Assembly (NCBI GenBank): GCA_002322035.1 | Contig: DCNF01000026.1 | Coordinates: 3,612-12,461, forward strand | Origin: Geobacter sp. UBA1603 | GTDB lineage: Bacteria; Desulfobacterota; Desulfuromonadia; Geobacterales; Pseudopelobacteraceae | Direction: 5' to 3' | DNA: 8,850 bases | In this document: in pieces, positions 1-8,850 of the stretch | How positions within the stretch are numbered: position 1 is the stretch's first letter | Layout: each line of letters opens with the position of its first letter | Translations under genes and position numbers: made by a program | The notes under the pieces: model-generated | The model's input: only the letters and a program-made list of their open reading frames with translations | What the model was told of the DNA's origin: nothing | Database searches by the model: none

Positions 1-877
1 TTGTCTTTTCGCGTCTTCTGGACAGGAAGCGCTGGCCATTCTTGAAAAAGAAGAGGTGATGGTGGTTGTATCCGACTACCTGATGCCCGGTATGCGCGGT
101 ATCGAGTTTCTGGCCCGGGCTAAGGCGATCCGACCCCAGGCGGTCAGGATCATGATGACCGCCTATGCCGATCTTTCGATTGCGATTGATGCCATCAACA
201 AGAGCGAGGCCTTCCGTTTTGTCACCAAGCCCTGGAACAACCAGGAACTGATGCAGGTGATCGATGAGGCGCTGATGCGCTACCAGCTGGTGGAGTCGCT
301 GGCCACCGACGACGAGACAGTCTACCTTTCCCTGGCCCAGACCGTAGAGCTGAAGGATCCCTACACCAAGGGGCACTGTGACCGGGTCGCCAGCTATGCG
401 GTCAGTCTGGCCCGCAAGGCGGGACTGGATGAGGCCACGATCAGCGACATCAAGCATGGCGGCTGGCTGCACGATTGCGGCAAGATCGGGGTGCCGGAAG
501 GGGTGCTCAATTATGCCGGCAAACTTAACGAAAATGATATGGAAACGGTCATGCAGCATCCCCGCTGGGGGTCGGAGGTGGCCCGCCAGGCGCACATGTC
601 CGAGACGGTAATCAATATCATCCTCTACCATCACGAACGTTACGACGGGAAAGGGTATCCGTCGGGGCTCAAGGGGGAGCATATCCCGATCGAGGCCCGT
701 ATCGTGGCGATTGTGGATGTGTTTGACGCCCTTTACTCCGACCGCCCCTACCGCAAGGCCTATCCGCACGACAAAGCCATCAGCATCATGAAAGAGATGG
801 CGGCCACCCATTTTGACCCGCAGTTGATGGAGCTGTTTTTGCCGCTGGCCGAGGAGGTCGCTGTCAATGAGCACTGA
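1..877 (+). CDS. REC-HD-GYP response regulator, probable cyclic-di-GMP phosphodiesterase (5' truncated)
   Basis: Cytoplasmic two-component output protein predicted to hydrolyse cyclic-di-GMP when its receiver is phosphorylated. The open frame enters at base 2 and is open to the window edge. By alignment with the downstream paralogue about 33 N-terminal residues, including the acidic pair of the receiver, lie outside, so the GTG/ATG codons at 56 and 59 are not the true start. The receiver keeps its phospho-acceptor Asp (codon 74-76, in SDYLMPGM) and the KPW lysine. The HD-GYP domain has a His at 374-376, HDCGK (His 470-472, Asp 473-475), a downstream QHP, HHE (629-637), DGKGYP (GYP at 653-661) and DVFDALYSDRPY, so all signature parts are intact. 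The residue four before the first His is Tyr rather than the Glu that, as I recall, marks trinuclear-metal members, so a binuclear site is more likely. The last 11 nt overlap the next gene. Family call is firm; substrate is inferred from the family. Confidence 0.93.
   Translation, partial: CLFASSGQEALAILEKEEVMVVVSDYLMPGMRGIEFLARAKAIRPQAVRIMMTAYADLSIAIDAINKSEAFRFVTKPWNNQELMQVIDEALMRYQLVESLATDDETVYLSLAQTVELKDPYTKGHCDRVASYAVSLARKAGLDEATISDIKHGGWLHDCGKIGVPEGVLNYAGKLNENDMETVMQHPRWGSEVARQAHMSETVINIILYHHERYDGKGYPSGLKGEHIPIEARIVAIVDVFDALYSDRPYRKAYPHDKAISIMKEMAATHFDPQLMELFLPLAEEVAVNEH
851..857 (+). promoter_or_regulatory. Ribosome binding site of the second REC-HD-GYP gene
   Basis: GAGGAGG lies inside the end of the preceding coding region, 9 nt before the ATG at 867. 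It supports the 867 start and, with the 11-nt gene overlap, suggests translational coupling of the two HD-GYP genes. Confidence 0.75.
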
Positions 878-2174
878 AACAGCGTCCATAACCGTGCTGT
901 TGGTGGATGACGAGGAGAATATCCTCCGCTCGCTGAAGCGGCTGCTGATGGACGAAGAATTCGAGGTGCAGACCGCCTCTTCGGGGGAAGCGGCCCTGGA
1001 GCTGCTGCCGACCCTCACCAATGTGGGGCTGATCATTTCCGATCAGCGCATGCCCGGGATGAACGGCGCCGAATTTCTCGGCCGCTCGCGGGAGATCGCG
1101 CCCCATGCCCTGCGGATCCTGCTGACCGGCTATTCGGACGCCAACGCCACGGTCGAGGCGATCAACAAAGGCGGCGCCAGCCGCTACATCTCCAAACCAT
1201 GGGACGACGATGAACTGCTGGAGATTGTCCGCTCCACGGTCCAGCAGTACCGGGATGAAGAAGAAAAGCGCCACCTGAACGGGATCATTGAACAGCAGAA
1301 CAAAGAACTCGAGCAGTGGAATGATAATCTGAAAAAACGCCTGCTGCAGACCGCCGCCACGATCCGGGAGCAGAGCCAGGCCCTGAAAACGGTTGACGAA
1401 AAAAGCCCGGTCGGCTTGATCGCCGCCACCTTCGACAATTTTCTGGAGGTGATGGGCGACCGACTGGCGATGCACGCCCGCACCGTCAGTACCCTGGTGA
1501 CCGACGTGGCCCGCAAGATGGGGATGGATGGCGAGGCGATGGCCACCCTGCGGCTGGGGGCGCTCCTGCACGATGCCGGTAAGTTCGGCACCCTTTCCGC
1601 CACTCTGCACAAGCATCTGGACGAGATGTCCGACAGCGAGGCCAGCGACTACCGCCAGCACCCGCTGCGCGGGGCGGCGATGTTCGGGCGGGTTGACGAC
1701 CTGGCCCCGGTCATCCCCCTGATCCGCGGCCACCACGAAGCCTACGACGGCAGCGGGTTTCCGGACCGGCTCAAGGGCGATCAGATTCCACTCGGGGCCC
1801 GGCTGATCGCCATTGCCGATTTCATTGAGAAGTCGGCCCGCTCGGTCAATCAGCACCGGGCCGAGTACGCCCTGATGAGTGCCCGATTTCACAGCGGGAC
1901 CCTGTTCGATCCCCAGCTGCTGCCGAAATTTCAGGGGATCACCCGCATCGTCTATTTTGAAGGGAAGAAAGCGGGCGGATTGTCAGAGGTTGAGGTGACG
2001 CCGGCCGCCCTGACCCCCGGCATGGTCATCGCCCGGGATGTGGAAAGCGGCAACGGCGTGCTGCTGATGCCGCGCGGCAGCGTGCTGGATTCGGCCGGGG
2101 TGTCCCTGATCCGCAGCCATTACCGCAAGAGCCCGCCTGACCACGGGATTTTCGTGCAGGTCTCCGATGTGTAG
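867..2174 (+). CDS. REC-HD-GYP-type response regulator with degenerate GYP region
   Basis: A 435-residue cytoplasmic regulator. Residues 8-125 form a receiver with acidic residues D14/D15, phospho-acceptor D59, T87 and K110. Residues about 126-180 are charged and heptad-like, probably a coiled-coil linker. Residues about 185-345 are an HD domain with candidate metal ligands H203, H235-D236, H265, H289-H290 and D318. The signature is GFP (297-299) rather than GYP, and the segment after D318 reads FIEKSARS instead of the VFDALxSxRPY form seen in the upstream protein. Residues about 370-435 carry an LTPGMVIARDV-type tail with GVLLMPRGS, a small module I have seen beside HD-GYP domains. The metal site looks retained but the c-di-GMP recognition part has diverged, so it may be a weak or altered phosphodiesterase, or a binding or partner protein of its neighbour. 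The receivers of the two proteins share SDxxMPGMxGxEFL and KPW motifs, implying duplication. The ATG at 867 is supported by a strong ribosome site. Confidence 0.92.
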   Translation: MSTETASITVLLVDDEENILRSLKRLLMDEEFEVQTASSGEAALELLPTLTNVGLIISDQRMPGMNGAEFLGRSREIAPHALRILLTGYSDANATVEAINKGGASRYISKPWDDDELLEIVRSTVQQYRDEEEKRHLNGIIEQQNKELEQWNDNLKKRLLQTAATIREQSQALKTVDEKSPVGLIAATFDNFLEVMGDRLAMHARTVSTLVTDVARKMGMDGEAMATLRLGALLHDAGKFGTLSATLHKHLDEMSDSEASDYRQHPLRGAAMFGRVDDLAPVIPLIRGHHEAYDGSGFPDRLKGDQIPLGARLIAIADFIEKSARSVNQHRAEYALMSARFHSGTLFDPQLLPKFQGITRIVYFEGKKAGGLSEVEVTPAALTPGMVIARDVESGNGVLLMPRGSVLDSAGVSLIRSHYRKSPPDHGIFVQVSDV

Positions 2175-2194
2175 CAGCAGCCGGTGCTGATGTC

Positions 2195-2851
2195 ATGATC
2201 GAGTTCAGCGAACAGGAACGGCGGATGGTGCTCAAGCTGGTCTACTACGGACCAGCCATGTCGGGAAAGACCACCAACCTTCTGGCGCTCCATGACCAGC
2301 TCTCCCTGGAGGGGCGCGGTGAGCTGATGCTCCTTGACACCACCGAGGACCGTACGATCTACTTCGATCTGCTCCCCTTTTTCTATGAGGCGCCCAGCGG
2401 CATGAAGATCAAGCTCAAGGTCTACACCGTGCCGGGGCAGGTCCGCCACGACGCCACGCGCAAGGCGGTGCTCCAGCGGGCCGACGGGGTGGTTTTTGTG
2501 GCTGATTCGCGTAGCGAGCAGATGGCGATCAACTTTGAGAGCTTTGACAACCTGGAGAAAAACCTGGCCATGGTCGGGCTTTCGATCGAACGGCTGCCGC
2601 TGGTGGTCCAGTTCAATAAGCGCGACCTGCCGGGTGTGGTGGATGAACGTGAAATCCGTGCGGCCTGGGAACCGTCCGGCCTGCCGGTAATCATGGCCTC
2701 GGCCCTTCAGGGGTGGGGCGTCCAGGAGACCTTTCGCACGGTGCTCGGCCTGACATTCGACGGGGTTGATGCCCGTTACGGGTTGAGCGCCCGCTTCGGG
2801 GTCGAGCGGGATGAATTTATCAGGGCGGTCCTGCGACCGGCCGAACAGTGA
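2195..2851 (+). CDS. MglA-family small Ras-like GTPase
   Basis: A 218-residue cytoplasmic GTP-binding switch protein. G1/P-loop is GPAMSGKTT at residues 19-27. The switch II region is TVPGQ at 79-83, lacking the Asp of the usual DxxG but matching the MglA-type form. G4 is NKRD at 142-145 and G5 is SA at 170-171. ADGVVFVADS (97-106) is also typical of MglA. In Myxococcus and other bacteria MglA sets cell polarity and is switched off by the Roadblock protein MglB; that is family knowledge, and no MglB-like gene is present in this window. The C-terminus is about 20 residues longer than classical MglA (about 195 residues, from memory). The ATG at 2195 lacks a good ribosome site, but it places the P-loop glycine at residue 19 as in MglA, so it is preferred over the internal ATG at 2225. 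It starts 20 nt after the previous stop. Orthology to true MglA is not shown, so no symbol is given. Confidence 0.92.
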   Translation: MIEFSEQERRMVLKLVYYGPAMSGKTTNLLALHDQLSLEGRGELMLLDTTEDRTIYFDLLPFFYEAPSGMKIKLKVYTVPGQVRHDATRKAVLQRADGVVFVADSRSEQMAINFESFDNLEKNLAMVGLSIERLPLVVQFNKRDLPGVVDEREIRAAWEPSGLPVIMASALQGWGVQETFRTVLGLTFDGVDARYGLSARFGVERDEFIRAVLRPAEQ

Positions 2852-2852
2852 C

Positions 2853-2859
2853 AGGGGGA
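2853..2859 (+). promoter_or_regulatory. Ribosome binding site of the bacteriohemerythrin gene
   Basis: AGGGGGA lies 5 nt before the ATG at 2865. It decides the start in favour of 2865 over an in-frame ATG at 2811 inside the GTPase gene. Confidence 0.75.
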
Positions 2860-2864
2860 AGATA

Positions 2865-3290
2865 ATGGCCTTGGCATGGGATGAGACGTTTGTACTCGGC
2901 ATCGATGAGATCGATCAGCAGCACCGTTCGATCGTGGAGCATTTTTCCCGTTTTTCCGATGCGGTTCAGGAAGGAAGCGCCAACCAGCTTCTGCTGGAGA
3001 TGGCTGATTTCCTCTATAATTATGCCCAGACCCACTTTGCGACGGAAGAGCGCTATATGCAGCGTTACAGCTATCCGCGCATCGACGAACAGCGCCAGGA
3101 GCACGCAGATTTTACCCGTGACGCAAGTGAGCTGAAGACGCGCCTGCAGGACGAAGGGGCCTCCCGCGAACTGGCCGCAGCCCTGACCGGCAAGATGGTG
3201 CGCTGGGTGATCCAGCATGTTCGCAACCATGACCGCGATATGGTTGCCTATGTGCGTGAGTGCATGACCCGGGAGCAGGGGGAGTCGTAG
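2865..3290 (+). CDS. Bacteriohemerythrin with one substituted iron-ligand position
   Basis: A 141-residue single-domain hemerythrin, an all-helical cytoplasmic protein that normally binds O2 at a non-heme di-iron centre. Ligand motifs seen are W5, then IDxQH with H20; HxxxE with H57 and E61; H80 in QEHADF; and HxxxxD with H118 and D123. Canonical proteins have a further His four residues before the H80 equivalent. Here that position is Gln76 (CAG at 3090-3092), so only four of the usual five histidines remain, with Glu and Asp present. This may alter O2 affinity, autoxidation or metal occupancy; the substitution is seen, the effect is inferred. The start at 2865 has a strong ribosome site and places W5 where the family has it; an upstream ATG would add an unrelated tail. 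The stop abuts the start of the kinase gene, so it could act as its O2-binding partner or as an O2 scavenger. Confidence 0.93.
   Translation: MALAWDETFVLGIDEIDQQHRSIVEHFSRFSDAVQEGSANQLLLEMADFLYNYAQTHFATEERYMQRYSYPRIDEQRQEHADFTRDASELKTRLQDEGASRELAAALTGKMVRWVIQHVRNHDRDMVAYVRECMTREQGES
3277..3284 (+). promoter_or_regulatory. Ribosome binding site of the soluble histidine kinase
   Basis: AGGGGGAG lies 6 nt before the ATG at 3291, inside the last codons of the hemerythrin gene. It supports a start directly after the hemerythrin stop codon and suggests coupled translation. Confidence 0.7.
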
Positions 3291-4591
3291 ATGCCGCATA
3301 CCCAGCTCGAATTCGTGATCGGGGCGGAGAAGCGAATTGCCGATATCGTCTCCCGGGCCGAGATCGAACCGCTGCTGCGCAGCCTGGTCAAGGCCGGCCC
3401 GCACTATGCCGCGGTTCTTGACGAGGATGGGCTGCCGATCTGCCGCCAGGGGGGCGATGGAGATGATGACGCAGCCCGTGAACTGCGGCACAACCTGCTG
3501 GTGGAGGGAGAACCCAAGGGGACGCTCCAGGTTTTCTGCGGCGCCGCCATTGGCGGGGTTGCCGATGGGCTGACCCTGCTGGCCCGGGATGCCCTCCAGC
3601 TGATCATCACCAACAACCTGAAGCGGATGCTGACCACCGAGGTGCATACGGCGATCGTGCAGGAGTCCTACGATCAGCTGGTAGAAACCAACCGCAAGCT
3701 GGTTGAGTCGGAAAAACGCTACCGCGAGCTGGCTGTTTCTCTGGAGCAGCAGGTTGAGGCCCGCACCGCCGACCTGCAGAAGGCTTACTCCCGCATGCTG
3801 CAACAGGAAAAGCTGGCCGCCGTCGGCAGCCTGGCGGCCGGCATGGCCCATGAAATCAACAATCCCAATGGTTTTGTCCGCAGCAACCTGAATACCTTTG
3901 GCCGCTATCTGGAGCGGCTGCGGGAGATGCTTAACTGTTATCAGCTTCTGATTTCAGGCAACACTCCTCTACAGCAGCTGATCAGCCAGACCGAGCAGCG
4001 TCGCCGGGAGCTTAAGATCGACTTTGTCCTGACCGACAGTGCCGAGCTCTTGCGGCAGTCCCTGGAGGGGGTCGACCGGATCGCCGCCATCGTGGCTGAT
4101 CTGAAGAGTTTTTCCCATGTGGATGATGCCGGGCCGGCTGATGCCGATCTGAATCTGGAGCTGGAGCGGACCCTGTCGGTCCTGGATCCGCAGATGGCCG
4201 GGAGGGTGACGGTCGTGCGCGATCTGCAGCCGCTCCCACCCGTTGCCTGCCAGCCGGGGCTGATTGATCAGGCCCTGCTGACGATCATGCAGAATGCGCT
4301 TCTGTCGCGTAATGCCGGGCTTGAGCTCCGGGTTTCCAGCCGGGTGGAAGAAGGAAAAATTGTCATCAGGATCGCCGATAACGGCTGCGGGATGTCTCCG
4401 GAGGTGCTTCGACGGGTTTTTGAGCCCTTTTTTACCACCCGCGAGGTTGGCAGCGGCACCGGCATGGGTTTGACCGTTGCCCGTGAGATCATTGCCGGAG
4501 TTGGTGGCAGTGTCGAGCTGGCCTCGGTCGAAGGGGAGGGGACAACGGTCAGCGTTCTGCTGCCATTGCCCGAGACCGCCGGAACTGTTAC

Positions 4592-4595
<4 letters not shown>
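3291..4595 (+). CDS. Soluble sensor histidine kinase with unrecognised N-terminal input region
   Basis: A 434-residue kinase with no membrane segment, so probably cytoplasmic. Residues 1-120 are an input region; the pattern of AAVLDEDGLPI, EGEPKGTLQV and a following helix is reminiscent of a small GAF-like or PocR-like fold, but I cannot assign it. Residues about 122-180 form a long charged signalling helix. The dimerisation/phospho-acceptor box is AGMAHEINNPNGF with H187, followed by a second helix to about 277. The ATPase domain has N335 (N box), DNGCG at 363-367 (G1), FEPFFTT at 377-383 and GSGTGMGL at 387-394 (G2), so it looks catalytically complete. It has no receiver of its own; likely targets are one or more of the receiver proteins in this cluster (inference). 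It follows the hemerythrin gene with no gap and overlaps the next kinase by an ATGA junction. The input may be the adjacent hemerythrin, but nothing in the sequence proves contact. Confidence 0.92.
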
Positions 4596-7107
<2,512 letters not shown>

Positions 7108-7108
<1 letters not shown>

Positions 7109-7743
7109 TGGAACGATTTAAAGTGCTGGTGGTTGATGACGAACGGATCAATATTCAGGTAATTGCCGGGGCGCTGGCCGACCAGTTCGATGTGCTTTCT
7201 GCCGAAAGCGGTTTCGAGGCGATCAGCATGGTCAAAGAGCATCAACCTGATCTGATCCTGCTCGATGTGATGATGCCGGAGATGAGCGGGTTTGAGACCT
7301 GCCAGTTGATCAAGGCTGAACCTGCCTTTGCCGATATTCCGGTGATCTTCATTACCGCCCTTGATCGCGGCCAGGGGGAGGCCCAGGGGCTTGAGCTGGG
7401 GGCGGTCGACTATATCATGAAACCGTTTGATGTGGGCCTGGTTGTGCTGCGTGTCACGAACCACCTGCGGCTCAAGCACCAGCGCGATCTGCTTGCCAGC
7501 CGCAACCGGGAGCTGGAAGAGGCGTTGGCCCGGGTCAAGCGTCTGGAAGGGATCATCTCGATCTGTATGTACTGCAAGCAGATCCGTAGCGAGGACCAGT
7601 CCTGGCAGCAGCTGGAGCGCTATATTTCAGAGCATTCCGATGCTTTGTTCAGCCATGGTATCTGCCCGCATTGTTTTGAGAAGCATTTTGGAATGGCCCC
7701 GCCGGCTGACGACGGCGGGAAACCGGCGCAAACGGCCGGCTGA
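7108..7743 (+). CDS. Response regulator with C-terminal four-cysteine (CxxC...CxxC) module
   Basis: A 211-residue cytoplasmic protein. Residues 1-122 are a receiver with D10/D11, phospho-acceptor D53, T83 and K105. Residues about 123-147 are a helical linker. Residues about 147-195 hold a compact module: C153 and C156 in ICMYCKQIR, an aromatic helix with WQQLERYISEHSD, then C186 and C189 in GICPHC. The same layout (CxxCKxIR...W..LE.YI..HS...FSHGICP.C) is familiar to me as a tail on many deltaproteobacterial REC, PAS and GAF proteins. Its function is unknown to me; zinc binding or thiol-redox sensing are the obvious options. There is no DNA-binding or enzymatic output domain, so it may act by protein contact. 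It is coupled to the hybrid kinase by a one-base overlap, which makes that kinase the likely phospho-donor. The last about 16 residues are low-complexity. Confidence 0.9.
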
Positions 7744-7772
7744 TGAACAGAGCTCTTTGAAGGGGAGGCGGG

Positions 7773-7777
7773 ACAGG
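7773..7777 (+). promoter_or_regulatory. Weak ribosome binding site of the heme-oxygenase-like gene
   Basis: ACAGG sits just 2 nt before the ATG at 7780, while a better match, GGGGAGG, lies at 7762-7768 with 11 nt spacing. Neither is ideal, so initiation strength is uncertain. The start is favoured because the heme-oxygenase similarity begins shortly after it. Confidence 0.4.
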
Positions 7778-7779
7778 TT

Positions 7780-8850
7780 ATGGTCGCACAGCATACATCG
7801 ACATTATTAAGCCAGTTGCGGATGGAGACCTGGCACCGTCACGAGGGGATGGAACGGCTCCCCTTTGTGCAGGCTCTGGTGGACGGGACCCTGCCGCTGC
7901 AAAGCTACATTGGCCAGCTGCGCGGATTTGCCGTGCTGTTCGCCACGCTCCGCACCCAGCTTTCGATCCTGCCCGAGCCGTTGAGCGGTCACCTGCAGGC
8001 AAGCATGCAGGAGCGTTTTGCCATGCTCTGCGATGATCTGTCATACTTTGCCGGGCGGATGGTCCCGGACATCGTCCCGGCCACCGGCGTTATTCTCGAG
8101 GCGGCTTCCCGGGTAAGGCTTGCGCCGGTCGGCAGCCTGCTCGGATATATCTATGTGCTGCAGGGGACCATGCGGGGCAATCAGGTTCATCTCCCTGATA
8201 TCGTAAAATGCTTTGATCTCGACGAACGGGGGACGCGCTTCTATCGCGGCTATGGTGACGGCACCGACTATGCCTGGCATGAGTTCCGCACGATAGTCAA
8301 CGTCGCCGATGTCAACCTGGCGCCCGAGGCGATCGAGGGGGCGCAGGATATGTACGACCACCTGGTCCGTTTTCATACCCTGCTCTACCCCATACCGGAG
8401 CAGGGGAGCGGCTATGCCGCATCGGGACTCAACCCCGAAGCGGGCGATCATCCGGTTCCCCAGGATCCTGCCGTTCTTGCGGCGGCCCTGACCGCCGGGA
8501 ACCGCTGCCGGGAAGAGTTTCCCTATTTCGAGCAGCGCTACGGGGAGCGGGGTCGGCGCTTTACCGACAGTGACGTGGCCTGGCTGGCCGCCCTGGCCGG
8601 CAGGGACGAGGCCGAAATTGTCGAGCAGGTTCTCTGGCTGGGCAGGGTGCTGTCGTTTCGCGGGATGCCGGTTTTCCTGCTGGAGCGGCAGCTTGAAATA
8701 CTTTTGGAGGAGCTGTCCGGTCTGCCGGGGGCCGGTCCGCTGGACGGGCTTGCGGGCGCCATCGGCCAGCTGCGCCGCACACGCCTGCAACTGGCCGATC
8801 AGGAGCGCTTCGAACTGGTCAGCCGCCGCGTTTCAGACCTTTTGGAAGCA
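7780..8850 (+). CDS. Heme-oxygenase-like protein with additional C-terminal helical region (3' truncated)
   Basis: Open from ATG 7780 to the window edge, at least 357 residues. Residues about 9-204 resemble the biliverdin-forming heme oxygenase fold. LRMETWHRHEGME holds H21, which aligns with the proximal heme ligand. GYIYVLQGTMRGNQV (122-136) matches the distal helix, and FYRGYGDGTDYAWHEF (154-169) fits the later conserved helix pair. In the distal helix the second glycine of the usual GG pair is Asn134, so catalysis is uncertain. Classical bacterial heme oxygenases are about 200 residues. This protein continues for over 150 more residues, with an unnamed helical region (about 230-312) containing EFPYFEQRYGERGRRF, SDVAWLAAL, WLGRVL and RGMP motifs. 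The enzyme family cleaves heme to biliverdin, CO and iron; a heme-sensing role is equally possible here. It follows the response regulator by 36 nt on the same strand, so it is probably in the same operon. Confidence 0.85.
   Translation, partial: MVAQHTSTLLSQLRMETWHRHEGMERLPFVQALVDGTLPLQSYIGQLRGFAVLFATLRTQLSILPEPLSGHLQASMQERFAMLCDDLSYFAGRMVPDIVPATGVILEAASRVRLAPVGSLLGYIYVLQGTMRGNQVHLPDIVKCFDLDERGTRFYRGYGDGTDYAWHEFRTIVNVADVNLAPEAIEGAQDMYDHLVRFHTLLYPIPEQGSGYAASGLNPEAGDHPVPQDPAVLAAALTAGNRCREEFPYFEQRYGERGRRFTDSDVAWLAALAGRDEAEIVEQVLWLGRVLSFRGMPVFLLERQLEILLEELSGLPGAGPLDGLAGAIGQLRRTRLQLADQERFELVSRRVSDLLEA

Noticed and set aside
864..1892. Long antisense open frame (342 codons) opposite the second HD-GYP gene
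   Set aside because: It mirrors a real, motif-rich coding region on the + strand. Its translation is low-complexity with no recognisable domain, as expected for a shadow frame in GC-rich DNA.
2811..2864. Upstream ATG as the start of the hemerythrin
   Set aside because: It would add 18 residues unlike any hemerythrin N-terminus and overlap the GTPase gene by 41 nt. The ATG at 2865 has a strong ribosome site and puts W5 and H20 in the expected places.
2820..3851. Antisense open frame (343 codons) across the hemerythrin and kinase genes
   Set aside because: It spans two well-supported + strand genes and their junction, and its translation shows no domain.
7700..7740. GC-rich inverted repeats (CGCCGG with CCGGCG, and repeated GCCGGC) near the end of the response regulator gene
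   Set aside because: They lie inside the coding region, have a long loop and are not followed by a T-run, so there is no support for an intrinsic terminator.
7750..7757. Palindrome AGAGCTCT in the short intergenic gap before the heme-oxygenase-like gene
   Set aside because: An eight-base palindrome is expected by chance in a window of this size, and it has no repeat partner or promoter-like context.

Overview
The window is a gene-dense, GC-rich stretch (roughly 60% GC by eye) of a bacterial chromosome. All eight supported genes lie on the + strand. Gaps are 0-36 nt and several genes overlap by 1-11 nt, so they are probably one long transcription unit that extends past both ends of the window. 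The protein types (REC-HD-GYP phosphodiesterases, an MglA-like GTPase, a single-domain bacteriohemerythrin, many multi-domain histidine kinases, and a CxxC...CxxC tail on a response regulator) recall deltaproteobacteria of the Desulfuromonadales/Geobacterales type. That assignment is an inference from gene content and style, not from a marker gene.

Layout from left to right. (1) The 3' part of a REC-HD-GYP gene with an apparently intact cyclic-di-GMP phosphodiesterase site. (2) A translationally coupled second REC-HD-GYP, paralogous in its receiver but with a degenerate GYP region. (3) A small Ras-like GTPase of the MglA family. (4) A single-domain bacteriohemerythrin in which one canonical iron-ligand histidine is replaced by glutamine. 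(5) A soluble histidine kinase with an unrecognised N-terminal sensor region. (6) A membrane-bound hybrid histidine kinase (Cache-like periplasmic sensor, PAS, HisKA, HATPase, REC). (7) A response regulator whose output is a short four-cysteine module rather than a DNA-binding domain. (8) The 5' part of a heme-oxygenase-like protein fused to an additional helical C-terminal region, running off the right edge.

Read together, this looks like a signalling locus. Two kinases (one cytoplasmic, one sensing the periplasm) could feed up to three separate receiver proteins, two of which end in c-di-GMP-type HD domains. A polarity-type GTPase and two proteins linked to oxygen, heme or redox chemistry (hemerythrin and heme-oxygenase-like) are interleaved. 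A plausible but unproven model is control of c-di-GMP turnover and surface or motility behaviour by an oxygen/redox/heme signal. No tRNA, rRNA, mobile element, CRISPR array, convincing promoter or terminator was seen, and no gene-free stretch exceeds 36 bases.
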